DNA of 64,000 bases from an uncultured Actinomycetes bacterium (lineage in GTDB: Bacteria; Actinomycetota; Thermoleophilia; Miltoncostaeales; Miltoncostaeaceae): positions 1 to 64,000 of the forward strand of contig CAITWD010000001.1 of the NCBI GenBank assembly GCA_903896045.1, written 5' to 3'. Both the position numbers and the translations under genes were made by a program. Positions within the stretch are counted from its first letter, which is position 1, and every line of letters starts with the position of its first letter. Of the stretch, positions 41,930-51,115 are shown in pieces. The notes below the pieces were generated by a model. That model saw only the letters and a list, made by a program, of their open reading frames with translations, searched no databases and was not told the origin of the DNA.

Positions 41930-43029
41930 GCATCTACTCTCACCGGCGTGCAGCGTTTCAGCAGGTGCTCCGGAGTTTCGATCTCGATGTGTTTGTTGTC
42001 AGTCACCCTCCAAACGTTCGGTATCTGACCGGATATGTCGGATCAAATGGAGTGTGTGTGATCGGTACTCATGGTGCGTTGGTATTGACCGATTCGCGGT
42101 ATTCGGTGAGTGCCCGAGAGCAAGTTGACACCGAGGTTGATGTCGTCATCGGGCCGGGTGATCTGACGGCGCATATTGCCAAGGCGGTCATCGAGTTGGC
42201 GGCATCTGGGCGCGTCGGGCTGGAGGCCGCGCATGTCTCAATGGCGCGCGGTGCACAGCTATCGACAAGCATTCGAGCACGTGATGACGCAATTGAGATC
42301 TCGTCCGAGGTTGGCCGGGTTGAGGAACTGCGTCTTGTCAAAGACGAGGGCGAGATCGCCGCGATCCAGCGAGCCGCCGATGTCGCTGACACAGCGCTTG
42401 CGACGGTGCTCGCGGAGGGCATCATTGGGCGCACAGAACGTGATGTTGCCTTTGCCCTGCAAACGGAGTTTTTTCGCTGCGGCGCAGAGGGCCCGAGCTT
42501 CGACACGATCGTGGCGACCGGTGCGAATGGCGCGAAGCCACATGCTGTGCCGGGCGACCGGGTTATCGGCACAGGGGAGCTGGTGGTGATCGACCTTGGC
42601 GCTATCGTCGATGGATATTGCTCGGATATGACCAGAACGATTGCCACGGGACCGCTGCAGGACGACCTGGCCAATGCGTACGCTGTGTGTGCACAGGCGC
42701 AATCTGCTGCGCTTGCTGCGGTTCGTCCAGGACTCACCTGCGCTGCACTCGACGCCGTCGCTCGCGACATCATCGTCAGTGCCGGTTTGGGAGAAGCATT
42801 TGGTCACGGCTTAGGGCACGGGGTCGGGCTCGAGATTCATGAGGCACCCCGCGTGTCGCGGGAAGGAACAGAGACATTGCGTCCGGGCATGGTTGTCACC
42901 ATAGAGCCGGGTATTTATTTAGAAGGGCGTGGCGGGGTTCGAATTGAAGATCTCGTCGTCGTGACAGACGATGGTTCGCGCACGCTGTCGCAGTCCCCCA
43001 AATTGGCAGTGAATTCCGTCACCGTCTGA
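41926..43029 (+). CDS. pepQ: M24-family aminopeptidase (Xaa-Pro peptidase, PepQ-like)
   Basis: The 367-residue product has a creatinase-type N-terminal domain (about 1-125, with HPPNVRYLTGYVGSNG) and a pita-bread catalytic domain. The five metal ligands are visible in VIDLGAIVDGYCSDMTRT (two Asp), GHGLGHGVGLEIHE (His), TIEPGIY (Glu) and GVRIEDLVV (Glu). It should release the residue before proline from small peptides. In many actinobacteria and firmicutes this gene precedes efp, the factor that helps ribosomes through polyproline. Confidence 0.92.
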   Translation: MSIYSHRRAAFQQVLRSFDLDVFVVSHPPNVRYLTGYVGSNGVCVIGTHGALVLTDSRYSVSAREQVDTEVDVVIGPGDLTAHIAKAVIELAASGRVGLEAAHVSMARGAQLSTSIRARDDAIEISSEVGRVEELRLVKDEGEIAAIQRAADVADTALATVLAEGIIGRTERDVAFALQTEFFRCGAEGPSFDTIVATGANGAKPHAVPGDRVIGTGELVVIDLGAIVDGYCSDMTRTIATGPLQDDLANAYAVCAQAQSAALAAVRPGLTCAALDAVARDIIVSAGLGEAFGHGLGHGVGLEIHEAPRVSREGTETLRPGMVVTIEPGIYLEGRGGVRIEDLVVVTDDGSRTLSQSPKLAVNSVTV

Positions 43030-43048
43030 GCGATACGCAGGGAGAACA

Positions 43049-43606
43049 ATGGCGATCACCACAAATGACCTAAAAAACGGCTACGTCCTTGACCTCGATG
43101 GCGAGCTTTGGAGTGTTGTGCAGTTCCAACACGTCAAGCCGGGCAAGGGTGGGGCGTTTGTTCGCACGAAGCTGAAGAACCTCGCAAAGGGCAACACGAC
43201 TGAGCGAACCTTCCGTGCCGGCGAAAAGGTCGAGCGGGTGACGACAAACACCGTCGACATGCAATTCCTGTACGAGGATGGCGCTCAGCTGGTGCTCATG
43301 AATAATGAGACCTATGAGCAAGTGAATGTCGACGCCGATGGTGTAGAAAACGGCGATTTGCTGGCGCCGAACGCGCAAGTCCAGGTACTCTTTATCCGCG
43401 ATGCGCCATTTCGCGTTGAGCTGCCAACGTTTGTTGAATTAACCGTCACGCGCTGCGATCCAGGCGCGAAGGGGGACACGGTGTCGAATGTGATGAAGCC
43501 AGCTCAGGTAGAGACCGGGGCCACGGTGAACGTGCCCCTGTTTGTCAATGAGGGGGACAAGATCCGGATCGATACTCGTTCCCGCGAATACGCGGCGCGC
43601 GCGTGA
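43049..43606 (+). CDS. efp: Elongation factor P
   Basis: The 185-residue three-beta-barrel protein binds the ribosome between the P and E sites and relieves stalling at prolines. The loop at the tip of domain I reads [14 protein letters not shown], with Lys33 at the position that is modified in E. coli (Lys34). Domain III has [20 protein letters not shown] and [18 protein letters not shown] precedes the ATG. No EpmA/EpmB- or YmfI-type modification gene is near. The stop overlaps the next gene as GTGA. Confidence 0.96.
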   Translation: MAITTNDLKNGYVLDLDGELWSVVQFQHVKPGKGGAFVRTKLKNLAKGNTTERTFRAGEKVERVTTNTVDMQFLYEDGAQLVLMNNETYEQVNVDADGVENGDLLAPNAQVQVLFIRDAPFRVELPTFVELTVTRCDPGAKGDTVSNVMKPAQVETGATVNVPLFVNEGDKIRIDTRSREYAARA

Positions 43607-45351
43607 ACCGGGTCGCCTATATCGACACGACGCTTCGCGATCTTGCGACCTATCCGTGGGGATCGTCGATCGATGCAAATGATCTTGCGGTCGCGGCGGG
43701 AGTTCTCGCCGAGGCGGGTGCGCAAGCAATTGAGGTGATGGATCCCCGGGGGGCACGCGCTGCACTGGAGCTGCGCACAGAGTCGCCGTGGGATCGTATT
43801 CGTGCGGTCGTCCGCCATGCGGGACGTACCCCTGTGGGAATCGTCGTCCACGGCACGATGCTCTGGCATGACCGACCAGTTGGATCGGACGTCGTTCGTC
43901 AGTTCGCGTTGTCGGCGTCAGAGGCGGGCGTCGGGCGGTTGCGCGCACTGGATCCGTTGAACAACGCCACCGCACTCGAAGCGGTTGCATCCGCGTGTCG
44001 TGATGCCGCCATCAGATTCGTCCCCACGCTGATTGCCGGACCAGTTCCTGCCATTGAAGATCCCCGTTGGGCGCGCGAAGCCGAGGCGCTCGCCAGTCTT
44101 CCTGGTGCCTCCGCGCTGTGCGTTTCGGATGGTGGTGGTCACCTTTCCCCGTCGCAGTTGGCAACGCTCGTCGCAACTGCGACTCAGCGGACCCAGTTGC
44201 CCGTGGAAGTGATTGTGCAGGCTCCCGGCGGTCTGGCTCCGATTCTCGCGCAAGCTGCGATCGCAGCTGGTGCGCGTGCGGTCTATTGCGCTGCCGGTCC
44301 GGTTGCGATGACCGCAGCTCGCCCGAGTGCAGAAACACTTCGTGTGGCCCTTGCCGGGACCGAGAACGCGCTGAGCGTCAATCGCGATGGTTTGTACGCC
44401 GCAACGCGGATTATTGGGGGGATGCTGACCCCCGACCGGTTGAGTTTGGCTGCTGCAGATCTCTTCGGTCCCGCAGTCGCACTGCCGCCGGATCTTGAGG
44501 CTGCGCTGGTAAGCCGTTTGGGCCGACTTGGAATGTCGCGCAATCTTGTCGACGTTGCCGAAGAGGTGCGACTGGTTGCCGCGGAGATTGGCAACACCAC
44601 GCTTGCCTACCCACTTGGCGACGCGGTTGTCTCTCAAGCAGCGGATCACGTCATCGACGGGGAGCGTTGGCGTGAGATTGAACCCGTCATCGCATCGGCG
44701 GCACTTGGTCGTTACGGTCAATTGCGAGGCCCTGTCGCCGGTGAGGTGCTCGCGCGTGCCGAGGCAGCAGCACCCAATGAGATCGCACTCGTGTCTCTTG
44801 CGTCCGTTGCCGCGGATGCTCCTCGCGGGGTCTCGCAGGAGGATCTGGTGTTGTTGGCCCAATTCCCGGAGAGTGCTGAACGTTTGATCGCCAGGCGTCA
44901 GTCACTTCGGACCGAGGTCGCCGACGAGGAGGGTGCAGCAATTGATCGCGCCCTTCTTGAAACGCTGATTCAAGCAGTCGAAGGCTCGACTGAGGCAGAG
45001 GTCAGTGTGGAGCTTGGTGGCGCCCGTGTCACCGTGCGCCGCGCTGCTCCTGTAGCCGCTGTGGCGGGTGGGGCAGCCGGCCCGGGTGCAGAGGCTTCCA
45101 TCGACGACGGCCTACATCGCATCACAAGTCCCATGGTCGGAACGCTGTACCGGGCGCCATCACCTGATGCCGATCCTTTTGTGGCGGAAGGGCAGCGGGT
45201 CGAGGCCGGCCAAACCCTGTGTCTGATTGAAGCAATGAAGCTGTTTAACGAAATCACTGCTGACGTCGCGGGGGTTGTCCGTCGCATCTGTGTGGAGAAC
45301 GCTCATGGCGTTGAATATGGCGATCTTCTCGTCTTGATCGATCCTTCGTAG
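43603..45351 (+). CDS. accB: Biotin carboxyl carrier protein (AccB) fused to an inactive carboxyltransferase-like domain
   Basis: Residues 446-582 are a complete AccB. They hold the N-terminal helix and strand ([27 protein letters not shown]), then the biotinyl domain [20 protein letters not shown] with its thumb and EAMKLFNE, where Lys546 takes biotin. Residues 1-435 align with the OadA/pyruvate-carboxylase B barrel (YIDTTLRD at 6-13) and its PYC_OADA helical part ([20 protein letters not shown]). The catalytic residues are gone. The carbamylated-lysine motif KDMAGLL reads SDGGGHL (Ser175), and the metal pair HxH reads Ile204 and Gln206. The barrel should therefore not transfer carboxyl groups. 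With accC 9 bases downstream, the protein is probably the carrier of acetyl-CoA carboxylase. Confidence 0.85.
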   Translation: MNRVAYIDTTLRDLATYPWGSSIDANDLAVAAGVLAEAGAQAIEVMDPRGARAALELRTESPWDRIRAVVRHAGRTPVGIVVHGTMLWHDRPVGSDVVRQFALSASEAGVGRLRALDPLNNATALEAVASACRDAAIRFVPTLIAGPVPAIEDPRWAREAEALASLPGASALCVSDGGGHLSPSQLATLVATATQRTQLPVEVIVQAPGGLAPILAQAAIAAGARAVYCAAGPVAMTAARPSAETLRVALAGTENALSVNRDGLYAATRIIGGMLTPDRLSLAAADLFGPAVALPPDLEAALVSRLGRLGMSRNLVDVAEEVRLVAAEIGNTTLAYPLGDAVVSQAADHVIDGERWREIEPVIASAALGRYGQLRGPVAGEVLARAEAAAPNEIALVSLASVAADAPRGVSQEDLVLLAQFPESAERLIARRQSLRTEVADEEGAAIDRALLETLIQAVEGSTEAEVSVELGGARVTVRRAAPVAAVAGGAAGPGAEASIDDGLHRITSPMVGTLYRAPSPDADPFVAEGQRVEAGQTLCLIEAMKLFNEITADVAGVVRRICVENAHGVEYGDLLVLIDPS

Positions 45352-45360
45352 CGAGGCGCG

Positions 45361-46722
45361 ATGAAACTTCTAATCGCAAATCGAGGCGAAATTGCAGTTC
45401 GTGTCATTCGTACCGCCCGGGAGCTCGGGATCCCGACGGTCGCGGTGTACTCGACCGTTGATGCCAATACCCTCGCGGTACAACTCGCTGACGAGGCGGT
45501 GTGCATCGGTCCGCCGCCTCCAAATGAGAGTTATTTGCAAATCGGCAATGTGATTGGCGCAGGCGAGATCACCGGGTGCACACACGTACATCCCGGCTAT
45601 GGCTTTCTGGCCGAGAATGCGACCTTTGCTCGAGCCTGTGCCGATGCCGGATTGGTGTTCGTCGGACCGTCGCCCGATGTCATGGAGCGGATGGGCGACA
45701 AGGTCCAAGCCAAGCAGGCCGCGCGCGAAGCAGGCCTTCCGGTATTGGATGGTTCGAATGGGGCTGTCGACGGACTTGAAGAAGCGATTGCCGCTGCCGA
45801 GCGCGCCGGATTCCCGGTACTTCTCAAGGCCGCCGCCGGTGGTGGTGGTCGAGGGATGCGGCGTGTCGAATCATCCGACGAACTGCCCGCTGCCTTTGAT
45901 ATTGCACAACGGGAAGCGGTCGCCGCATTTGGTGACGGTGGGCTCTATGTCGAGCGCATGCTTGAAGGAGCACGCCACGTCGAGGTGCAGGTGCTTGCGG
46001 ACGGTCTCGGAGGCGTTCTTGTCGCCGGTGATCGGGAATGTTCGATCCAGCGCCGCCATCAGAAGCTGCTCGAGGAAGCGCCAGCGCCGCATTTGCCAGA
46101 CGCGACCCGGACTGCGATGCACGATGCCTGTATCCGTGCCTCACGCGCCTGGGGCTATAAGAGCGCGGGGACTTTTGAGTTCTTGGTGGATGCGCGTGGA
46201 GACTTTTTCTTTCTTGAATTGAATGCGCGTTTGCAGGTCGAGCATCCCGTCACCGAGTTGGTGTCGGGATTGGATCTGGTGGCGGAGCAGCTCCGCGTTG
46301 CCCAGGGTCAAGTGCTCTCCCGCACGGGGGTAGTTGCGCCCAACGGGCACGCAATTGAGGTCCGCGTGAACGCAGAGGATCCGTCGTTGGAGTTTCGGCC
46401 CAGCGCCGGTCGCCTCAAAGAGTTCCGGATGCCGGGTGGTCCGGGGATTCGTGTCGATACATTTTGTGCGCCAGGCGTCAATATTCCGCCAAATTACGAT
46501 TCACTGATCGCGAAGCTGTGCGTCTGGGGAATTGACCGCCCGCGGGCAGTGGCTCGTCTCAAAGGCGCCCTCATGGAGGCTGATGTGCAGGGTGTCCCGA
46601 CGACGCTTCCTCTCTTTCGTGACATTGTCCGCGAGGCAGCGTTTGTTGATGGTCGCTACACGACTGCGTATTTGGTTGAGCGAGGGCATGAGTTGCCATC
46701 GCTCGATACCGCAGCGGTATGA
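45361..46722 (+). CDS. accC: Biotin carboxylase subunit of acetyl-CoA carboxylase
   Basis: The 453-residue ATP-grasp enzyme carboxylates biotin on the carrier encoded just upstream. It has KLLIANRGEIAVRVIRTARELG, HPGYGFLAEN, the glycine-rich ATP lid KAAAGGGGRGMR, GDRECSIQRRHQKLLEEAPAP, and FLELNARLQVEHPVTE with the catalytic Arg. All key residues are kept. GAGGCGCG just before the ATG may be a weak ribosome site. It could also serve another biotin enzyme, but no carboxyltransferase subunit is encoded in the window. The stop overlaps nusB as ATGA. Confidence 0.95.
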   Translation: MKLLIANRGEIAVRVIRTARELGIPTVAVYSTVDANTLAVQLADEAVCIGPPPPNESYLQIGNVIGAGEITGCTHVHPGYGFLAENATFARACADAGLVFVGPSPDVMERMGDKVQAKQAAREAGLPVLDGSNGAVDGLEEAIAAAERAGFPVLLKAAAGGGGRGMRRVESSDELPAAFDIAQREAVAAFGDGGLYVERMLEGARHVEVQVLADGLGGVLVAGDRECSIQRRHQKLLEEAPAPHLPDATRTAMHDACIRASRAWGYKSAGTFEFLVDARGDFFFLELNARLQVEHPVTELVSGLDLVAEQLRVAQGQVLSRTGVVAPNGHAIEVRVNAEDPSLEFRPSAGRLKEFRMPGGPGIRVDTFCAPGVNIPPNYDSLIAKLCVWGIDRPRAVARLKGALMEADVQGVPTTLPLFRDIVREAAFVDGRYTTAYLVERGHELPSLDTAAV

Positions 46723-47162
46723 GTACCGCCGGTCGAACGCCGGGAACGGAAGGGCGTCGTGCGGGTCGTACGCAGGCGGTCGTCTTGCTGTATCAGCACG
46801 ATGTGACCGATTTGCCCATCGAAGAGCTGATTCAAAATCTCGAACGCGATCGCGGTCGTCCGATTGACGAATTTACGCGGGCACTTGTCGACGGAGTGTC
46901 GGTTGATACAACGGCGGTGGACGCCATGCTGACCGCGAGTGCGGATGGGTGGACCGCTGATCGTATTGCCCCACTTGAACGCAATATTTTGCGAGTCGCA
47001 GTCCACGAGCTGCTCGATTGGCCTGAGGTGCCTGCGGCTGTTGCGATCAATGAGGCCGTGGAGCTGTCCAAGATTTATTGCGGGGCCGAGGCTCCGGCAT
47101 TCGTAAATGGAATCCTTGGTCGCATTGCCCGTGAATACCGCTCGCAGGACCTTGCCTCGTGA
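46719..47162 (+). CDS. nusB: Transcription antitermination factor NusB
   Basis: The 147-residue all-helical protein binds boxA RNA with NusE (S10) in rRNA antitermination. A basic N-terminus (GRRAGRTQAVVLLYQHDVTD) is followed by FTRALVDGV, the conserved IAPLERNILRVAVHELL and PAAVAINEAVELSKIYCGAEAPAFVNGILGRIA. It is placed as usual after efp and acc genes, and coupled to accC by ATGA and to the next gene by GTGA. Confidence 0.95.
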   Translation: MSTAGRTPGTEGRRAGRTQAVVLLYQHDVTDLPIEELIQNLERDRGRPIDEFTRALVDGVSVDTTAVDAMLTASADGWTADRIAPLERNILRVAVHELLDWPEVPAAVAINEAVELSKIYCGAEAPAFVNGILGRIAREYRSQDLAS

Positions 47163-47386
47163 GTGACGCTGCGCAAGATCCCGCCGTGAGCTCGGCGATC
47201 GATCGCCTCACCGCGATTGCCCATGAGCTTGAAACAGATGGAATCGCGGTCGATCGGATACGGGAACTTGCTGACGAAGCCCTTGCGATCGCGCAAGCTG
47301 TGTCAAGTCAACTTGCATCTGCGATGGAGATGCGTGGACCGGAGTCCGACAGCGAGGAGCCTTCAGGCTCCGATACAGACGCCTAG
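47159..47386 (+). CDS. Small helical protein, possibly exonuclease VII small subunit-like
   Basis: The 75-residue product begins at a GTG that overlaps the nusB stop. One segment, AIDRLTAIAHELETDGIAVDRIRELADEALAIAQ, resembles the two-helix XseB unit (a helix, a short break, then a second helix with alternating Leu/Ala), and xseB often lies near nusB or dxs. The tail is acidic and Ser/Asp-rich. No xseA is present in the window and the match is weak, so the call is tentative. It overlaps the convergent pseudo-EAL gene by 4 bases. Confidence 0.5.
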   Translation: MSDAAQDPAVSSAIDRLTAIAHELETDGIAVDRIRELADEALAIAQAVSSQLASAMEMRGPESDSEEPSGSDTDA

Positions 47387-48285
47387 CGCGGGTTGAGCCA
47401 GGAAATGAGCTCGTCAAAGGGCGCGGGCGATCCCAAAAGGGCACCCTGCGCTCGATCTACTCCCAGAGCGCGAGCGGTGTCGAGCTGCTCTGAACTCTGA
47501 ATACCTGTTGCGACTGTGATGACGCCAAGGGCACGCGCAAGGCCGACGATGGCACTCAATGTTGCCCGAGATGATGGATCGGTCGGTGCGAGCTGGCAGA
47601 TATCGGGAGCTACGCGCATCTCTCCGATGCGCAGCGCCCGCAGTTGCGCGATCGCCTCTGGCCCCATTGATGATTCATCGACTGCGAGGGTCACCCCCAG
47701 GCTTCTGAGCAGTTGCAGGCTTCCTGCCACTTCGTTGGTTTCATCCGCAGGCGGGTGAGTGATCTCGAGGATTAATGAATCAGGTGTCACGCCAGCAGAC
47801 GTCAACGCTTGCGCCACCCGAGTGCCAAAACCTTCATCTGCGAGTTCGGGTGTGGAGACCTTGAGCGAAAGTCCGATTGAGCCTTGTGTCCGCGGCGCCT
47901 GAAGAATGTCGGATAGATCATGGACCGATTGGCGAATCAGCCAGGCGCCGATCGGAATAATCGCGCCGGTTGTCTCCGCGATGCGGACAACCTGTTTCGC
48001 GGGGACATCGATCATTCGTGGGTCGGTGAAACGGATCCGCGCTGCGATGCTTGCGACCACGCCGGTCGAGAGGTCGACGATGGGGCGATAATGCACTGCA
48101 AGCCGTGATGCGAGTCCGGCCTCACCGAGGAATTCGGCAATCTGCGCCTCATTAGGAAGGTCGTGACGTGAGGACGAAGTGGGGGTCGCGGACGAGCTTA
48201 TGATTGGCTCCAAGAGAGGGCACCAGGCAGTGTGCGAGATCGTAACGAGGGAGACGGACGTAGAGTCGCCGCCTCTGAGTGACAT
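47383..48285 (-). CDS. Degenerate EAL-domain protein (probably non-catalytic)
   Basis: The product is about 300 residues from ATG 48285, a start that is uncertain. The fold of a cyclic-di-GMP phosphodiesterase is recognisable: VHYRPIVDLSTGVV at the domain start, SLKVSTPEL, LILEITHPP, LRSLGVTLAVDESSMG, and LGVDRAQGALLGSPAP at the end. The catalytic signature is lost almost throughout: EAL reads AAR, the later ITE reads ITH, DDFG reads DESS, and EGVE reads TGIQ. It may bind c-di-GMP or a protein partner, or have a new role. The region before residue 45 is polar with no domain. No GGDEF domain is near. Confidence 0.72.
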   Translation of the reverse strand: MSLRGGDSTSVSLVTISHTAWCPLLEPIISSSATPTSSSRHDLPNEAQIAEFLGEAGLASRLAVHYRPIVDLSTGVVASIAARIRFTDPRMIDVPAKQVVRIAETTGAIIPIGAWLIRQSVHDLSDILQAPRTQGSIGLSLKVSTPELADEGFGTRVAQALTSAGVTPDSLILEITHPPADETNEVAGSLQLLRSLGVTLAVDESSMGPEAIAQLRALRIGEMRVAPDICQLAPTDPSSRATLSAIVGLARALGVITVATGIQSSEQLDTARALGVDRAQGALLGSPAPFDELISWLNPR

Positions 48286-48332
48286 TCGTTGCCGATTCCA
48301 CCGCACCTTCTTGGATTGACCAGTTCGATCTC

Positions 48333-48345
48333 TAGGATGTACTGA
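48333..48345 (+). promoter_or_regulatory. Putative -10 box for leaderless dxs
   Basis: TAGGAT at 48333-48338 lies 7 bases before the GTG at 48346, with TTGGAT 16 bases further upstream as a possible -35. No ribosome site is present. Confidence 0.5.
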
Positions 48346-50262
48346 GTGACTGATTCATCTGCCTTCCAATTTCCTTTGTTACGCGGCCTCGAGGGGCCGT
48401 CGTCATTGCGCGAGATGTCTGATGCCGATCTGGTCGTATTGGCGGGCGAAATGCGTGAGGCCATCATTACGACGGTGTCGCAGACCGGTGGGCATCTTGG
48501 CGCCAGCCTCGGCACCATCGAGTTGACGATCGCGCTCCATTGCGAGCTCGAGAGCCCTCGCGATAAGTTGATTTGGGACGTGGGGCACCAGGCGTATGGC
48601 CACAAGCTCTTGACGGGGCGCCTTGATGAATTTCACACCTTGCGACAGCAGGGTGGCCTTTCTGGGTTTCTCAAGCGCACCGAGAGTGAGCACGACGTCA
48701 TGGGCGCCGGACACGCCTCAACGTCGATTAGCTACGGGGTCGGTTTGTCGGAGGCGCAACGCCGCTTGCCGGGGACCCATGGCGCAGTCGTCTGTGTCAT
48801 TGGCGATGGTGCGATGACCGGCGGAATGGCCTACGAAGGGCTCAATCAAGCCGGTGAACTCGGCACACCAGTTGTGGTGGTGTTGAACGACAACGGCATG
48901 AGCATTTCGCAAAATGTTGGCGCGATGTCGCGGATGCTCCAGCGTGCTCGCGTGGACTCCACATTGACTCGCGTGCGTGAGGAGGTCGAAAAGGGGCTGT
49001 CACGGGTGCCTGGGGGCGGCGTGGTCGGCACCGGTTTACGCGATGCAACCAAAGCCTTATGGTTTGAATCCGGCGCACTTTTTGAGGCGCTTGGATTCGC
49101 CTATATGGGGCCGTTCGACGGCCATGACGTGGCGGCAATGCGACGTGCCATTCGCCTTGCAGTCCGACGTAATCGCCCAGTTCTTGTGCACGTCAAAACG
49201 ACGAAAGGCAAAGGGTACGAACCCGCCGAAGCGGACGTCGAAGCGATGCACGGGGCCTCGCCGTTTCATCCAAGTTCCGGTCGTTCGATGCCGTCCTCGG
49301 CACCGAGTGCCCCCTCCTACACCGAGGTGTTTGGTCGGGCATTAGTTGCCGAAGCCGAGAAGGACCCCCGTGTTGTCGGGATCACTGCAGCCATGCTCAA
49401 GGGCACAGGATTGCAGCATCTGGCGGCGCGGTTCCCCGAGCGTACCTTTGATGTTGGCATCGCCGAACAGCATGCGGTGGTATTCGCCTGCGGCTTGGCG
49501 ATTGCGGGCATGCGGCCCGTCGTGGCGGTGTACTCCACGTTCTTGCAGCGTGCATTTGATCCAATCATTCATGATGTTGCGCTGCAAAACCTCCCCGTTG
49601 TATTCGCAATTGACCGCGGGGGTTTGGTGGGCGATGACGGGGCAACCCATCACGGCACCCTCGACATTGCGTACCTACGCGGTATCCCCAATATGACGAT
49701 CATGGCGCCGATGGACGAGGCCGAACTTGTGGTCATGCTGCACACGGCGCTGCGCTGCGATGGGCCTGTTGCGATTCGCTATCCCCGGGGTGCCGGAGTC
49801 GGCGTTGAGATTCCCGCGTCACCGAAGGTTATTGACATCGGTGTCGCCCAAACGCTGGTCTCTGGCGAGCGCGTGGCGTTTGTCGGCTATGGCTACGGAA
49901 CCCAGATCGCCACCGCATGCGCACAGGAATTCCAGGCGGCGACGGGCGTGGTACCAACCGTCGTCAATGCGCGGTTTGTCAAGCCACTCGATAGTTCGTT
50001 GATGCGGCAGTTGGCGTCGACACACGATCTTGTCGTGACCATCGAGGATCACGCGGCCCACGGTGGTTTCGGGTCGGCGGTGCTAGAGGCACTTTCGGGG
50101 GCGGTCGGACGAGTGTTGGTCTTCGGTCTTCCTGATGAATTTATCGATCATGGGAAACGTGAATCCCTGTTGGCGCAGTCGGGCTTGAGCCCGCAGCTGA
50201 TTGTGGAGCGGGTCCGCGCGGAATTGGCGTCGCTTGGCGAAGGGGCCAAACGAGGCCACTAG
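48346..50262 (+). CDS. dxs: 1-Deoxy-D-xylulose-5-phosphate synthase
   Basis: The 638-residue thiamine-diphosphate enzyme condenses pyruvate and glyceraldehyde 3-phosphate, the first step of the MEP isoprenoid pathway. Features are HLGASLGTIELTIALH, WDVGHQAYGHKLLTGR, the ThDP/Mg motif GDGAMTGGMAYEGLNQ with LNDNGMSIS, TTKGKGYEPAE, and the transketolase part with GIAEQHAVVFACGLA, YSTFLQRAFDPIIHDVALQ and GLVGDDGATHHG. Its length is normal. It seems to begin a unit running on to tlyA, nadK and recN. Confidence 0.96.
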   Translation: MTDSSAFQFPLLRGLEGPSSLREMSDADLVVLAGEMREAIITTVSQTGGHLGASLGTIELTIALHCELESPRDKLIWDVGHQAYGHKLLTGRLDEFHTLRQQGGLSGFLKRTESEHDVMGAGHASTSISYGVGLSEAQRRLPGTHGAVVCVIGDGAMTGGMAYEGLNQAGELGTPVVVVLNDNGMSISQNVGAMSRMLQRARVDSTLTRVREEVEKGLSRVPGGGVVGTGLRDATKALWFESGALFEALGFAYMGPFDGHDVAAMRRAIRLAVRRNRPVLVHVKTTKGKGYEPAEADVEAMHGASPFHPSSGRSMPSSAPSAPSYTEVFGRALVAEAEKDPRVVGITAAMLKGTGLQHLAARFPERTFDVGIAEQHAVVFACGLAIAGMRPVVAVYSTFLQRAFDPIIHDVALQNLPVVFAIDRGGLVGDDGATHHGTLDIAYLRGIPNMTIMAPMDEAELVVMLHTALRCDGPVAIRYPRGAGVGVEIPASPKVIDIGVAQTLVSGERVAFVGYGYGTQIATACAQEFQAATGVVPTVVNARFVKPLDSSLMRQLASTHDLVVTIEDHAAHGGFGSAVLEALSGAVGRVLVFGLPDEFIDHGKRESLLAQSGLSPQLIVERVRAELASLGEGAKRGH

Positions 50263-50305
50263 TTGAGTCGGCGCTGGCGGGTGCTCGGGCTATCATCGCA
50301 ACCGA

Positions 50306-51115
50306 ATGACGCGATCCCGCCTTGATGTTGCACTTGTCTCCGCAGGTCTTGCACCGACTCGTTCGCGTGCGCAGGCCGCGATCATCGCTGGCCGCGTGCG
50401 AGTTGATGGCCAGATTGTCGATAAGCCCGGTGCCTCAGTTGACGACACCCGGGCGTTGCATGTTGACGCTGCACCCGAATTTGTCTCTCGTGGAGGATTG
50501 AAGCTTGCCAACGCACTCGACGCAGTGGGGGTTGCGGTGCAGGGCGTGCGCGCCCTTGATCTGGGCGCGTCGACGGGTGGCTTTACCGATTGCCTGCTCG
50601 CCCGCGGGGCGGCAGAGGTGATTGCCGTCGATGTGGGATACGGCCAGCTTGACTGGAAGCTGCGAAATGATCCTCGTGTGCATGTGATGGAGCGCACCAA
50701 TGCGCGCCATCTGACCGCTGAGGCGTTGCCCTATACCCCTGATTTTATTGTCAGCGATCTCGCCTTTATCTCCACGTCGTTGGTGTGGGCGTCGATCGTG
50801 CCATGTCTCGGGGAGAAATGGCGCGCCGTGTTAATGGTCAAACCTCAATTTGAGGCGGGCCGGGCCCACGTGGGGTCATCGGGCGTGGTGCGGGATCCAG
50901 AAGTCCGCCGCGCTGCGGTCGCCTCGGTGGCCCGGACGGTCACCGAACTCGGGGGCACCGTATGTGGTGCGGCCGATAGCGGCGTTCCTGGGCCGAAGGG
51001 GAATCGGGAGATCTTTCTCTATGCATCGCGGGGGTTTGACGAGGCTCCTGATACCAATATCGATGTACAGATCGACGCAGCGGTCGCGGCCGGTCATACT
51101 GCAGGGACCGTATGA
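50306..51115 (+). CDS. tlyA: TlyA family 16S/23S rRNA 2'-O-methyltransferase
   Basis: The 269-residue product has an S4-like RNA-binding domain at the N-terminus (MTRSRLDVALVSAGLAPTRSRAQAAIIAGRVRVDG) and an FtsJ-type methyltransferase domain with FVSRGGLKLANALDA, LDLGASTGGFTDCLL, AVDVGYGQLDWKLRND, SDLAFIS and MVKPQFEAG. TlyA of mycobacteria methylates both ribosomal subunits and gives capreomycin sensitivity. TATCAT lies 9 bases before the ATG. The stop overlaps nadK as ATGA. The order tlyA-nadK-recN is typical of actinobacteria. Confidence 0.93.
   Translation: MTRSRLDVALVSAGLAPTRSRAQAAIIAGRVRVDGQIVDKPGASVDDTRALHVDAAPEFVSRGGLKLANALDAVGVAVQGVRALDLGASTGGFTDCLLARGAAEVIAVDVGYGQLDWKLRNDPRVHVMERTNARHLTAEALPYTPDFIVSDLAFISTSLVWASIVPCLGEKWRAVLMVKPQFEAGRAHVGSSGVVRDPEVRRAAVASVARTVTELGGTVCGAADSGVPGPKGNREIFLYASRGFDEAPDTNIDVQIDAAVAAGHTAGTV

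Noticed and set aside
43918-44862. 314-codon minus-strand frame antisense to the AccB fusion
   Set aside because: A shadow frame. It was considered because the sense domain is degenerate, but the sense strand aligns with OadA from end to end.
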